Assembly (NCBI GenBank): GCA_016197405.1
Contig: JACPVR010000024.1
Span: forward strand, 124,001-188,000
Source of the DNA: Mycobacterium sp.
GTDB taxonomy: Bacteria > Actinomycetota > Actinomycetes > Mycobacteriales > Mycobacteriaceae
Direction: 5' to 3'
Length of the DNA: 64,000 bases
The position numbers were made by a program, and so were the translations under genes. Shown one piece after another: positions 1 to 8,593 of the stretch. Each line of letters starts with the position of its first letter. Positions within the stretch are counted from its first letter, which is position 1. The notes below the pieces were generated by a model, which was not told the origin of the DNA, searched no databases, and saw nothing but the letters and a program-made list of their open reading frames with translations.

Positions 1-1
1 G

Positions 2-109
2 GGTCTGGGCATGTACCTGTGGGCATTCGCCCTCTACGTCGTCCAGCTGGTGCTGGTGGTCCGGCAGCTGCCCAAGGTGCCGAAAGGACCGAAGGGCGCA
101 ACATTGTGA
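2..109 (+). CDS. C-terminal end of a CDP-alcohol phosphatidyltransferase-like protein (partial)
   Basis: Only the last 35 codons are inside the window. They encode a hydrophobic helix (LYVVQLVLVVRQLP) followed by a short basic tail ending KGPKGATL. This resembles the last membrane helix and cytosolic tail of PgsA-type phosphatidyltransferases. The assignment rests mostly on gene order: in M. tuberculosis pgsA2 lies directly upstream of the DUF881 gene, as recalled. The TGA stop overlaps the GTG start of the next gene, so the two are probably translationally coupled. The enzymatic part lies outside the window and cannot be checked. Confidence 0.55.
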   Translation, partial: GLGMYLWAFALYVVQLVLVVRQLPKVPKGPKGATL

Positions 110-1014
110 GCGCCGGCGAGAAGGCCCTGGGCGGTTACGACCCCGACGCCGGACTCACCGCCGGCAACGCCTCGCGCGTGCGCAAACTGCCGGTGCCGTC
201 GCTGCTGCGCTCGCTGCTCAGTGAGCACCTCGACCCCGGTTACGCGGCCGCCGCGCAGGCCCGCGCGGCCGGCACCGCCAAACCGGTACGCCAGTGGATC
301 TGGCAGACCGCGGCGGCCCTGCTGGTCGCGGCCGTTTTCGCCAGCGCGACGGCGCAGGCCCGGTCGCTGGCGCCCGGTGTCAGTACCGCGCAGAAAGTGC
401 TCGCCGAAAGCGTCGCGTCGGCCGAGCACACCACCGACGATCTGACCCGGCGCCGCGGCGCGCTGTCCGCCCAGGTCGACGATCTGGCCCGAATCCAGCT
501 GCGCGACGACGCCGAAGGACGGCAGCTGCTGGCCCAGCTCGACGCGCTGAGCCTGGCCGCGGCCAGCACCGCCGTGATCGGTCCGGGCCTCGAGGTCACC
601 GTCACCGACCCCGGAGTGGGCCGCGACCTGTCCGATGTGTCCAAACAACGGGTGGCCGGCAGCCAGCAGGTCATCCTGGACCGCGACCTGCAGCTGGTGG
701 TGAACTCGTTGTGGGCCTGCGGCGCCGAGGCGATCTCGGTCGGTGGTATCCGCATCGGGCCCAATGTGACGATCCGGCAGGCGGGCGGCGCGATCCTGGT
801 CGACAATCACCCGATCAGCAGCCCGTACACGATCCTGGCGATCGGACCACCCAACAGCATGCGGGAGAACTTCGAGAGCAGTCCCGGCCTGCTGCGCTTG
901 CGGTTGTTGGAGACCTCATACGGCGTGGGTGCCACCGTCAGCACCGCCGATGGTCTGACGGTGCCCGCGGGCGCTGTCCGAGAGGTCAAGTTCGCCAGGC
1001 AGATTGGGCCCTGA
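106..1014 (+). CDS. DUF881 membrane-anchored protein
   Basis: A 302-residue protein of unknown biochemical function belonging to the DUF881 family, usually found in pairs around a small basic protein near division and cell-envelope genes in actinobacteria. It has a cytosolic N-terminus, one membrane segment at about residues 63-83 (WIWQTAAALLVAAVFASATA), a stretch with coiled-coil character, and the DUF881 domain outside (VIGPGLEVTVTD, then a SVGGIRIGPNVTI-like region). The GTG start overlaps the upstream stop by 4 bases (GTGA). An in-frame ATG at 19 exists but would run over the upstream coding end, so GTG is preferred. Confidence 0.88.
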   Translation: MSAGEKALGGYDPDAGLTAGNASRVRKLPVPSLLRSLLSEHLDPGYAAAAQARAAGTAKPVRQWIWQTAAALLVAAVFASATAQARSLAPGVSTAQKVLAESVASAEHTTDDLTRRRGALSAQVDDLARIQLRDDAEGRQLLAQLDALSLAAASTAVIGPGLEVTVTDPGVGRDLSDVSKQRVAGSQQVILDRDLQLVVNSLWACGAEAISVGGIRIGPNVTIRQAGGAILVDNHPISSPYTILAIGPPNSMRENFESSPGLLRLRLLETSYGVGATVSTADGLTVPAGAVREVKFARQIGP

Positions 1015-1044
1015 CACCCTTATGTCGATGATGGAGTGCAGCCG

Positions 1045-1377
1045 ATGATCGGTATCGCGGCGTTGGTGGTCGGAATCGTGCTGGGGCTGGTGTTCCACCC
1101 CAGCGTTCCCGAGGTCGTCCAGCCCTATCTGCCGATCGCCGTGGTCGCCGCCCTCGACGCGGTCTTCGGCGGTCTGCGCGCCTATCTGGAGGAGATCTTC
1201 GACGCCAAGGTCTTCGTGGTGTCGTTCGTCTTCAACGTCCTGGTGGCCGCGGTGATCGTCTACGTCGGCGACCAACTCGGGGTCGGCACGCAGCTGTCCA
1301 CGGCGATCATCGTGGTCCTGGGTATCCGGATCTTCGGCAATGCCGCCGCCCTGCGCCGGCGGCTGTTCGGAGCCTGA
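1045..1377 (+). CDS. sbp: Small basic protein (Sbp family membrane protein)
   Basis: A 110-residue, very hydrophobic protein with about three membrane segments: residues 1-20, the region PYLPIAVVAALDAVFGGLRA, and VVSFVFNVLVAAVIVYVGDQ. It ends in a basic tail (RRRLFGA). It matches the small basic protein family that separates the two DUF881 genes in actinobacteria and Firmicutes. Its function is not established, although the neighbourhood suggests a role with the DUF881 pair in the envelope. ATG at 1045 is chosen because GGAG sits 8 bases upstream; an in-frame GTG at 1036 would overlap that ribosome binding site. Confidence 0.85.
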   Translation: MIGIAALVVGIVLGLVFHPSVPEVVQPYLPIAVVAALDAVFGGLRAYLEEIFDAKVFVVSFVFNVLVAAVIVYVGDQLGVGTQLSTAIIVVLGIRIFGNAAALRRRLFGA

Positions 1378-1382
1378 GTCCG

Positions 1383-2111
1383 ATGACAGAGCAGCCTGCC
1401 GAGGACAAGCCCGGCCGCAGCCGCAGCCAACTGGTTTTCGCCCTGCTGGCGGTGCTGCTGTGCCTGCTGCTGGGTGTGGCGATCGCCACTCAGGCGCGCC
1501 AGACCGAATCGGGTGACGCGTTGCAGACCGCGCGCCCGGCGGACCTGCTGGTGCTGCTCGACTCGCTGCAGCAGCGCGAAGCGGCGCTCAACACCGAGGT
1601 GACCGACCTGCAGCGCACCCTGGCCATCCTGCAGGCGTCGGGCAACTCCGACCAGGCGGCCATCGACAACGCCCGGTCCCGACTGGCCGCACTGTCGATC
1701 CTGATCGGGACCGTCGGGGCGACCGGCCCGGGTGTCACCGTCAACATCTCGGATCCGGCCGGCGGTGTCGCACCCGAGACCATGCTCGACGTCATCAACG
1801 AACTGCGTGCCGCCGGCGCCGAGGCGATGGAGATCGCGGCGGGATCGCAGGCGGTGCGCGTCGGCGTGGACACCTGGGTGACGGGCAGCCCCGGCGCGCT
1901 GGCGATCGACGGCCTGACCCTCTCGCCGCCGTATTCGGTTTTGGCCATCGGCGATCCGCCGACCCTGGCCGCGGCGATGAACATTCCCGGCGGCGCGGTC
2001 GACAGTGTGGAGCGCGTCGGGGGCACCATGTCGGTGAACCAGACCGATCGTGTGGACATCACCACCTTGCGGCAACCGAAACCGCGCCAATACGCTCAGC
2101 CCGTCAAGTAA
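1383..2111 (+). CDS. DUF881 membrane-anchored protein (second copy)
   Basis: A 242-residue DUF881 protein, paralogous to the gene at 106. One membrane segment covers about residues 16-38 (LVFALLAVLLCLLLGVAIAT). It is followed by a heptad-rich region (LLVLLDSLQQREAALNTEVT) that could form a coiled coil, then the DUF881 domain (GPGVTVNISDP; INELRAAGAEAMEIAAG). It starts 5 bases after the sbp stop, so all three genes form one unit. Function unknown. The two DUF881 proteins may pair through their coiled coils, which is an inference. Confidence 0.88.
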   Translation: MTEQPAEDKPGRSRSQLVFALLAVLLCLLLGVAIATQARQTESGDALQTARPADLLVLLDSLQQREAALNTEVTDLQRTLAILQASGNSDQAAIDNARSRLAALSILIGTVGATGPGVTVNISDPAGGVAPETMLDVINELRAAGAEAMEIAAGSQAVRVGVDTWVTGSPGALAIDGLTLSPPYSVLAIGDPPTLAAAMNIPGGAVDSVERVGGTMSVNQTDRVDITTLRQPKPRQYAQPVK

Positions 2112-2148
2112 GCGTCGCCAACCGGAACCCCACCGACAGAGGAGCACA

Positions 2149-2544
2149 GTGAGCGAAGTCCCGCCCGATCTGCACTACACCGCCGAGCACGAGTGGGTGC
2201 GGCGCAACGAGGACGGCACCGTACGTGTCGGCATCACCGACTACGCACAGGCGGCGCTCGGTGACGTGGTGTTCGTGCAGCTGCCCGATGTCGACGCCGC
2301 GGTCACCGCGGGGGACAGCTTCGGCGAGGTGGAATCGACCAAATCGGTCTCCGACCTCTACGCCCCGCTGTCGGCGAAAGTGGTTGCCGTCAACGGTGAT
2401 CTGGAGGCCAGCCCCGACCTGGTGAACTCCGACCCCTACGGTGCGGGCTGGCTTGTCGACCTCGAGGTGGAGGCCGACGCACTCGAATCCGGATTGGCCG
2501 GATTGCTCGACGCCGACGCCTACCGGGCGACGCTGACCGAGTGA
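2149..2544 (+). CDS. gcvH: Glycine cleavage system H protein
   Basis: GcvH carries the aminomethyl group of glycine on a lipoyl arm between the P, T and L proteins of the glycine cleavage system. The 131-residue product is normal family length and has the lipoylation motif GEVESTKSVSDLYAP, with the modified lysine at about residue 65. The GTG start at 2149 follows an AGAGGAG ribosome binding site. In-frame codons further upstream lie inside the preceding gene's region and are not used. gcvP is about 3 kb downstream and gcvT is not nearby, so the system is split. The next gene, garA, is another regulator of central carbon flux. Confidence 0.95.
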   Translation: MSEVPPDLHYTAEHEWVRRNEDGTVRVGITDYAQAALGDVVFVQLPDVDAAVTAGDSFGEVESTKSVSDLYAPLSAKVVAVNGDLEASPDLVNSDPYGAGWLVDLEVEADALESGLAGLLDADAYRATLTE

Positions 2545-2723
2545 CGTGTTGTTAGGCTGCCCAACAACCGCCAGGTGCCCGGTGAATCGATCAGACGCGG
2601 CGCGTCCGATCGACACAGTGGGCCCACCGATGCCGATCGCACGGTACGGTCGAGGCGGCGAGAGTATGGGCGGTGCACGGTGAAACCGGCGATATCGCCA
2701 CAGCAGCCAGTGAGGAGCGGCGT

Positions 2724-3185
2724 GTGACGGACAACGACAGTTCCGACGAGGTAACCGTGGAGACCACATCGGTCTTCCGGGCCGACTTTCTCAACGAGTT
2801 GGACGCCCCGGCCACCGGAGGTGGAGAGGGCACCGTATCCGGTGTCGAAGGACTACCGGTGGGATCAGCATTGCTGGTCGTCAAGCGTGGACCGAATGCC
2901 GGTTCGCGGTTCCTGCTCGACCAGGCGACCACCTCGGCCGGACGTCATCCCGACAGCGACATCTTCCTCGATGACGTCACCGTCAGCCGCAGGCACGCTG
3001 AGTTCCGGTTGGAGAGCGGTGAATTCCAGGTCGTCGACGTCGGCAGCCTCAACGGCACCTACGTCAACCGCGAGCCGGTGGACTCCGCCGTGCTGGCCAA
3101 CGGCGACGAGGTACAGATCGGCAAGTTCCGCCTGGTGTTCCTGACCGGACCCAAGACCGACGACGACGGAGACCCAGGCAGCTAG
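2724..3185 (+). CDS. garA: GarA/OdhI FHA-domain regulator of 2-oxoglutarate metabolism
   Basis: A 153-residue forkhead-associated protein. In mycobacteria GarA binds and controls 2-oxoglutarate dehydrogenase and glutamate enzymes. Phosphorylation by PknB or PknG makes its FHA domain bind its own tail and switches it off. The N-terminal phospho-site ETTSVF is intact (threonines at about 14 and 15). The FHA core is seen in GRHPDSDIFLDD, VSRRHAEF and GSLNGTYVN. GTG at 2724 is preferred because GAGGAG lies 7-12 bases upstream and the product then matches the known length. The longer in-frame GTG at 2673 lacks such a site. Confidence 0.95.
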   Translation: MTDNDSSDEVTVETTSVFRADFLNELDAPATGGGEGTVSGVEGLPVGSALLVVKRGPNAGSRFLLDQATTSAGRHPDSDIFLDDVTVSRRHAEFRLESGEFQVVDVGSLNGTYVNREPVDSAVLANGDEVQIGKFRLVFLTGPKTDDDGDPGS

Positions 3186-3925
3186 TGACCGCTCCCGATA
3201 CTCCCGCGCTTGCCGGGATGTCGATCGGAGCGGTGCTCGACCTGCTGCGACCCGATTTCCCGGATGTCACCATCTCCAAGATCCGTTTCTTGGAAGCCGA
3301 GGGATTGGTCACGCCCGCGCGCACCGGCTCGGGGTATCGGAGATTCACGGCCTACGACTGCGCACGGTTGCGGTTCATCCTGACCGCGCAGCGGGACAAC
3401 TATCTGCCACTGAAGGTCATCAAGGCCCAACTGGACGCCAAGGCCGACGGCGAGCTGCCCGACACCGGATCCGCTTACGGGGTACCGCGATTGGTGTCGG
3501 CGGACGGCCCTGCCGGCGCCGACGCCGCGGTGGGCCCGACCCGGGTCCGGCTGTCCCGCGAGGACCTGCTGGAACAGTCCGGGGTTTCACCGGAACTACT
3601 GACCGCGCTGATGAAGTCCGGTGTCATCACGCCGATGCCCAAGGGCGCCGGTGGGCCGTTCTTCGACGAGCATTCGGTGGTCATCGCGCAATGCGCCAAC
3701 GCCCTGGCCGACTACGGTGTGGAGCCACGTCACCTGCGCGCCTTCCGGTCGGCAGCCGACCGGCAATCGGATCTGATCGCACAGATCGCCGGCCCCCTGA
3801 TCAAGGCCGACCGGGCCGGTGCCCGCGACCGGGCCGACGATCTGGCCCGCGAGGTCGCCGCGCTGGCGATAACCCTGCACACCTCGCTGATCAAGTCCGC
3901 TGTACGCGACGTTCTCCATCGGTGA
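3185..3925 (+). CDS. ftsR: MerR-family regulator FtsR
   Basis: A 246-residue DNA-binding protein with an N-terminal winged helix-turn-helix of MerR type (MSIGAVLDLLRPDFPDVTIS; FLEAEGLVTPARTGSGYRRF). Its C-terminal part is alpha-helical and lacks an obvious metal-binding cysteine set. The corynebacterial and mycobacterial orthologue (Rv1828) is described as a regulator of ftsZ. The GTG start overlaps the garA stop by one base, so garA and ftsR are coupled. Assignment is by sequence and by its fixed position after garA. Confidence 0.85.
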   Translation: MTAPDTPALAGMSIGAVLDLLRPDFPDVTISKIRFLEAEGLVTPARTGSGYRRFTAYDCARLRFILTAQRDNYLPLKVIKAQLDAKADGELPDTGSAYGVPRLVSADGPAGADAAVGPTRVRLSREDLLEQSGVSPELLTALMKSGVITPMPKGAGGPFFDEHSVVIAQCANALADYGVEPRHLRAFRSAADRQSDLIAQIAGPLIKADRAGARDRADDLAREVAALAITLHTSLIKSAVRDVLHR

Positions 3926-3974
3926 GGACTACAGTTGCGTTGGAATGGCACGGTCGTGCGGAGGGCAGGCACTG

Positions 3975-4469
3975 ATGGGTGAAGTTCGTGTGGTCGGCAT
4001 TCGCGTCGAGGCACCGCAGAACCAGCCGGTACTGCTGCTTCGCGAGGCCAACGGAGACCGCTATCTACCGATATGGATCGGGCAGTCCGAAGCGGCAGCG
4101 ATCGCGCTCGAACAGCAGGGTGTCGAACCGACCCGCCCGCTCACGCACGATTTGATCCGTGATCTCATTGCTGCGCTTGGCCATTCGCTCAAAGAGGTCC
4201 GCATCGTGGATCTGCAGGAAGGCACCTTCTACGCCGACCTGATATTCGACCGCGATATCAAGGTGTCGGCGCGTCCGTCGGATTCGGTGGCGATCGCGTT
4301 GCGTACCGGAGTCCCGATCTACGTCGAGGAAGCGGTGCTGGCCGAGGCCGGCCTGCTGATCCCCGACGAGGGTGACGAAGAAGCCGGCGGCGCCGTGCGC
4401 GAGGACGAGGTGGAGAAGTTCAAGGAGTTCCTCGACAGCGTGTCGCCGGACGATTTCAAGGCCACATAA
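3975..4469 (+). CDS. DUF151 / bifunctional nuclease-domain protein
   Basis: A 164-residue protein of the bifunctional nuclease (BFN, DUF151) family, nearly identical in my recall to Rv1829. The conserved core is visible: LPIWIGQSEAAAIALEQQG, RPLTHDLIRDLIAALG and SARPSDSVAIALRTGVPIYV. The C-terminal tail is acidic. Nuclease activity has been reported for plant relatives, but the bacterial role is unclear. ATG at 3975 is chosen because the conserved start MGEVRVVGIRVE begins there. It lies 49 bases after ftsR and is probably cotranscribed. Confidence 0.88.
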   Translation: MGEVRVVGIRVEAPQNQPVLLLREANGDRYLPIWIGQSEAAAIALEQQGVEPTRPLTHDLIRDLIAALGHSLKEVRIVDLQEGTFYADLIFDRDIKVSARPSDSVAIALRTGVPIYVEEAVLAEAGLLIPDEGDEEAGGAVREDEVEKFKEFLDSVSPDDFKAT

Positions 4470-4698
4470 CAAGTCCCACCTGGGAATGGTTACGGATACG
4501 TCTCAACTGGTTATCCCGGTTCGACACGCCCGGGATGAGGGCGGGACGACAGCGATATGCGGCCATACTTGGTCCCAGAAGGTAGGTCTGGTGGGCATCA
4601 CGGACCCACGCAGGAGCGTATGCTCTTGAACACTCGTGTGCGGGACGAAAACCGGCAACGGCGACCGTCGTGGGCATGATCGGCGAGAGGAATCTACG

Positions 4699-5325
4699 GT
4701 GGGCGAGCAGCCACGGCAGGAACAGCTGAAGCTCGGAGCTGAAACCGCCGCTGCATCGGAGGCCAACGCGGCCGACAGTGCCGGACCCATGCAACCGGGA
4801 CTTTTCCCGGACGACTCCGTCCCGGACGCACTGATCGGTTACCGGGGTCCGAGCGCCTGCCAGATCGCGGGTATCACCTACCGCCAGCTCGACTACTGGG
4901 CGCGCACCTCGCTGGTCGTACCGTCCATCCGTGGCGCCGCCGGATCGGGCAGCCAGCGGCTGTACTCCTTCAAAGACATCCTGGTGCTCAAGATCGTCAA
5001 GCGACTGCTCGACACCGGCATCTCACTGCACAACATCCGCGTCGCGGTCGACCACCTGCGCCAGCGCGGTGTGGAGGATCTGGCCAACATCACCCTGTTC
5101 TCCGACGGCACCACGGTCTACGAGTGCACCTCGGCCGAAGAGGTCGTCGACCTGCTGCAGGGCGGACAGGGTGTGTTCGGTATCGCCGTCAGCGGGGCCA
5201 TGCGTGAACTGACCGGCGCCATCGCCGATTTCCCCGGCGAGCGTGCCGACGGCGGCGAGTCCATCCTCGCGCCCGAGGACGAGCTGGCCTCGCGGCGTAA
5301 ACACCGCGACCGCAAGATCGGCTAG
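4699..5325 (+). CDS. MerR-family transcriptional regulator (Rv1830-like)
   Basis: A 208-residue regulator with a MerR-type winged helix (YRGPSACQIAGITYRQLDYW; RLYSFKDILVLKIVKRLLDT) preceded by an acidic, flexible N-terminus of about 45 residues and followed by a helical effector or dimer region. The tail is basic (SRRKHRDRKIG). GTG at 4699 follows an AGAGG ribosome binding site. An upstream ATG at 4636 has no such site and adds an atypical arginine-rich segment. The 229-base gap before it suggests its own promoter. Target genes are unknown; the gene lies directly before the glycine riboswitch and gcvP. Confidence 0.85.
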   Translation: MGEQPRQEQLKLGAETAAASEANAADSAGPMQPGLFPDDSVPDALIGYRGPSACQIAGITYRQLDYWARTSLVVPSIRGAAGSGSQRLYSFKDILVLKIVKRLLDTGISLHNIRVAVDHLRQRGVEDLANITLFSDGTTVYECTSAEEVVDLLQGGQGVFGIAVSGAMRELTGAIADFPGERADGGESILAPEDELASRRKHRDRKIG

Positions 5326-5373
5326 TCAACCAAGCCCCTACCCATTGGGTAAGCTGGTCTGCGCATCGCCCTA

Positions 5374-5571
5374 GCGCGGGAGAGTTCCGTGGTCGCCAGC
5401 CACGGACGCCGAAGGAGCAACACCTCTCCGTCAACCTCTCAGGCCCCCGGACCGCGCCCGGCAACGATGCCTCTGGAAAGCGGTGGCCCGACACGGCCAC
5501 CCGCCCATGGGGAAAGGCCCACGTCAGCGGGCCGAATCTCTCAGGCGCCCGGTTCGGGTGGACGACAGAGG
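5374..5571 (+). ncRNA. Tandem glycine riboswitch
   Basis: Two glycine aptamers in series precede gcvP. Aptamer 1 spans about 5374-5457, closed by GCGCGG (5374-5379) with CCGCGC (5452-5457). It contains CGGGAGAG, a CCGTGG/CCACGG hairpin, the conserved GCCGAAGGAGCAA and CTCTCAGGC. Aptamer 2 spans about 5470-5571, closed by CCTCTG with CAGAGG, and repeats the signature (GCCGAATCTCTCAGGCG). The linker is about 12 bases. The start codon of gcvP is only about 52 bases beyond it, and this gap holds a small GCCG/CGGC hairpin and the ribosome binding site. Glycine should switch gcvP on, as known for this class. Confidence 0.93.
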
Positions 5572-5623
5572 GGGAGGAACGCCGGATTCTCGGCGTGCCG
5601 TCCCGATTCTGAGGAGCTCCGCC

Positions 5624-8467
5624 TTGTCCGGTCAACACGCTTCCGCCCGACCGCTGTTCGCCGATCGCCATATCGGCCCGGACGCGTCGGAAACCACCAC
5701 CATGCTCGAGGTGATCGGTGTCGAAACCCTCGACGAGCTGGCCGCCAAGGCGCTGCCCACGGGAATCCTCGATGCGCTGACGGCAGTGGGCACGGCTCCC
5801 GGTCTGGACGTACTGCCCGCCGCGGCGTCCGAACACGAGGCACTCGCCGAGTTGCGTGCGCTGGCCGATTCCAACACCGTCGCGGTGTCGATGATCGGGC
5901 AGGGCTACTACGACACGCTGACCCCGCCGGTGCTGCTGCGCAACATCCTGGAGAACCCGGCCTGGTACACCGCCTACACGCCGTACCAGCCGGAGATCAG
6001 CCAGGGCCGGCTCGAGGTGCTGCTGAACTTCCAGACCATGGTGTGCGATCTGACCGGCCTGGAGATCGCCAACGCCTCGATGCTCGACGAGGGCACCGCG
6101 GCCGCCGAGGCCATGACGCTGATGCACCGTGCGGTCCGCGGCGGGGCCAACCGCCTCGCGGTCGACTCCGACATCTTCGCCGCGACGGCGGCCATCCTGG
6201 CTACCCGCGCGCAGCCGTTGGGCATCGAGATCGTCACCGCCGACCTGCGCAACGGGTTGCCCGACGGGGAGTTCTTCGGCGTCATCGCCCAGCTGCCCGG
6301 CGCCAGCGGCCGGGTGACCGACTGGTCTGCCCTGGTCGAGCAGGCCCACGAGCGCGGCGCCTTGGTGGCCATCGGTGCCGACCTGCTGGCCTGCACGGTG
6401 GTGACCCCGCCCGGCGAGATCGGTGCCGACGTCGCCTTCGGCAGTGCGCAACGCTTCGGTGTGCCAATGGGGTTCGGCGGCCCGCACGCCGGTTACCTGG
6501 CGGTGCACTCCAAGCAGGCCCGCCAACTGCCCGGCCGGCTGGTCGGGGTGTCCCTGGATGCCGACGGATCGGCGGCCTACCGGCTGTCGCTGCAGACCCG
6601 TGAACAGCACATCCGCCGCGACAAGGCCACCTCCAACATCTGCACCGCTCAGGTGCTGCTCGCGGTGGTCGCCGCCAGCTACGCCAGTTACCACGGCGCC
6701 GAGGGTCTGACCGCCATCGCGCGTCGCGTGCACGGCCACGCCGAGGCCATCGCCACCGCGCTCGGCGATGCCCTGGTGCACGACAAGTATTTCGACACCG
6801 TGCTGGCCCGGGTTCCGGGCCGCGCCGACGAGGTGATCGCGGCGGCCAAGGCCTCGGGTATCAACCTGTGGCGCGTCGACGCCGACCATGTGTCGGTGGC
6901 CTGCGACGAGGCCACCACCGATGCGCATGTGGCCGCGGTGCTGGCGGCTTTCGGTGTGCCCGCGGCAGCCGAATCGGTGTGCGCCGGGATAGTCACCCGC
7001 ACCTCGGAGTTCCTGCAGTACCCGGCGTTCACCCAGTACCGCACCGAGACCGCCATGATGCGGTATCTGCGCACCCTGGCCGACAAGGACCTGGCGCTGG
7101 ACCGGACCATGATCCCGCTGGGTTCGTGCACCATGAAGCTCAACGCGGCCGCCGAGATGGAGCCCATCACCTGGCCGGAGTTCTCCCGCCAGCATCCGTT
7201 CGGCCCGGTGTCGGACACCCCGGGTCTGCGCAAGCTGATCGCCGATCTGCACACCTGGTTGACCGGGATCACCGGATACGACGCGATCTCGCTGCAGCCC
7301 AACGCCGGGTCGCAGGGTGAGTACGCCGGACTGCTCGCGATCGCCGACTATCACGCCGCCAACGGCCAGTCGCATCGGGACATCTGCCTGATCCCGTCGA
7401 GCGCACACGGCACCAACGCCGCATCGGCGGCGCTGGCCGGGATGCGCGTCGTGGTGGTGGCCTGCCGCGACAACGGCGACGTCGACCTGGACGATCTGCG
7501 CGCCAAGATCGCCGAGCATGCCGAGAAGCTGTCGGCGATCATGATCACCTACCCGTCCACCCACGGCGTCTACGAACATGACATCGCCGATATCTGCGCG
7601 GCGGTGCACGACGCCGGGGGACAGGTCTACGTCGACGGCGCCAATCTCAACGCCCTGGTCGGTCTGGCCCGCCCCGGCAAGTTCGGCGGCGATGTCAGCC
7701 ACCTCAACCTGCACAAGACGTTCTGCATCCCGCACGGTGGCGGCGGCCCCGGCGTCGGCCCGGTGGCCGTGCGCGCGCATCTGGCGCAGTTCCTGCCCGG
7801 GCATCCGCTGGCCGACGAACTGCCCAAGGGGCACCCGGTGTCCTCGGCCCCCTATGGTTCGGCGTCGATCCTGCCGATCACCTGGGCCTACATCCGGATG
7901 ATGGGTGCCGAAGGACTGCGTGCGGCCACGTTGACCGCGATCGCGTCGGCCAACTACATCGCCCGCCGCCTCGACGAGCACTACCCGGTGCTCTACACCG
8001 GCGAGAACGGCATGGTGGCCCATGAGTGCATCTTGGATCTGCGCGGTATCACCAAGGCCACCGGCGTCACCGTCGACGATGTGGCAAAACGGTTGGCGGA
8101 CTACGGGTTCCACGCACCGACCATGAGTTTCCCGGTGGCAGGCACATTGATGGTGGAGCCCACCGAAAGTGAGAGCCTCGCCGAGGTCGACGCATTCTGC
8201 GATGCGATGATCGCCATCAAGGCCGAGATCGACAAGGTCGGCTCGGGGCAATGGCCGGTGGATGACAACCCGCTGCGCGGGGCACCGCACACCGCGGAAT
8301 GCCTGATGGTCGAGAATTGGGATCATCCCTACACCCGGGAGCAGGCCGCCTACCCGCTCGGTAAGGGTTTCCGTCCCAAGGTGTGGCCGTCGGTGCGCCG
8401 GATCGACGGCGCCTACGGCGACCGCAACCTGGTGTGCTCGTGCCCGCCGGTGGAGGCCTACGCGTAA
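5624..8467 (+). CDS. gcvP: Glycine dehydrogenase (decarboxylating), P protein
   Basis: The 947-residue single-chain P protein decarboxylates glycine and passes the aminomethyl group to lipoyl-GcvH, using pyridoxal phosphate. The PLP lysine is at about residue 698 in HLNLHKTFCIPHGGGGPG. Both halves of the fold are present, with ADRHIGPD at the N-terminus and the MIPLGSCTMKLN and LQPNAGSQGEYAGL motifs in the middle. The start is taken as TTG at 5624, 7 bases after GAGGAG. An open frame continues upstream but crosses the riboswitch and is not coding. Expression is expected to follow glycine through that riboswitch. Confidence 0.96.
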   Translation: MSGQHASARPLFADRHIGPDASETTTMLEVIGVETLDELAAKALPTGILDALTAVGTAPGLDVLPAAASEHEALAELRALADSNTVAVSMIGQGYYDTLTPPVLLRNILENPAWYTAYTPYQPEISQGRLEVLLNFQTMVCDLTGLEIANASMLDEGTAAAEAMTLMHRAVRGGANRLAVDSDIFAATAAILATRAQPLGIEIVTADLRNGLPDGEFFGVIAQLPGASGRVTDWSALVEQAHERGALVAIGADLLACTVVTPPGEIGADVAFGSAQRFGVPMGFGGPHAGYLAVHSKQARQLPGRLVGVSLDADGSAAYRLSLQTREQHIRRDKATSNICTAQVLLAVVAASYASYHGAEGLTAIARRVHGHAEAIATALGDALVHDKYFDTVLARVPGRADEVIAAAKASGINLWRVDADHVSVACDEATTDAHVAAVLAAFGVPAAAESVCAGIVTRTSEFLQYPAFTQYRTETAMMRYLRTLADKDLALDRTMIPLGSCTMKLNAAAEMEPITWPEFSRQHPFGPVSDTPGLRKLIADLHTWLTGITGYDAISLQPNAGSQGEYAGLLAIADYHAANGQSHRDICLIPSSAHGTNAASAALAGMRVVVVACRDNGDVDLDDLRAKIAEHAEKLSAIMITYPSTHGVYEHDIADICAAVHDAGGQVYVDGANLNALVGLARPGKFGGDVSHLNLHKTFCIPHGGGGPGVGPVAVRAHLAQFLPGHPLADELPKGHPVSSAPYGSASILPITWAYIRMMGAEGLRAATLTAIASANYIARRLDEHYPVLYTGENGMVAHECILDLRGITKATGVTVDDVAKRLADYGFHAPTMSFPVAGTLMVEPTESESLAEVDAFCDAMIAIKAEIDKVGSGQWPVDDNPLRGAPHTAECLMVENWDHPYTREQAAYPLGKGFRPKVWPSVRRIDGAYGDRNLVCSCPPVEAYA

Positions 8468-8491
8468 GCCCGATGCGGCGAGGGTGGGGGA

Positions 8492-8523
8492 TATGCAGGG
8501 AATCCTGGCCGAATGCCTGCATA
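8492..8523 (+). terminator. Candidate terminator after gcvP
   Basis: TATGCAGG (8492-8499) is repeated inverted as CCTGCATA (8516-8523) with a 16-base loop, 25 bases after the gcvP stop. There is no U-tract, which is common in mycobacteria. Modest evidence. Confidence 0.4.
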
Positions 8524-8593
8524 GCGCCCACGGTCGGCGCGGCTGTGGATACGCGTCGGAGTCGTAGGCTGACCGCGGCCAAGATATTGCGCT

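Noticed and set aside
5483..5623. N-terminal extension of gcvP to an ATG at 5483
   Set aside because: It would translate the second glycine aptamer; TTG at 5624 has a ribosome site and gives the family length.
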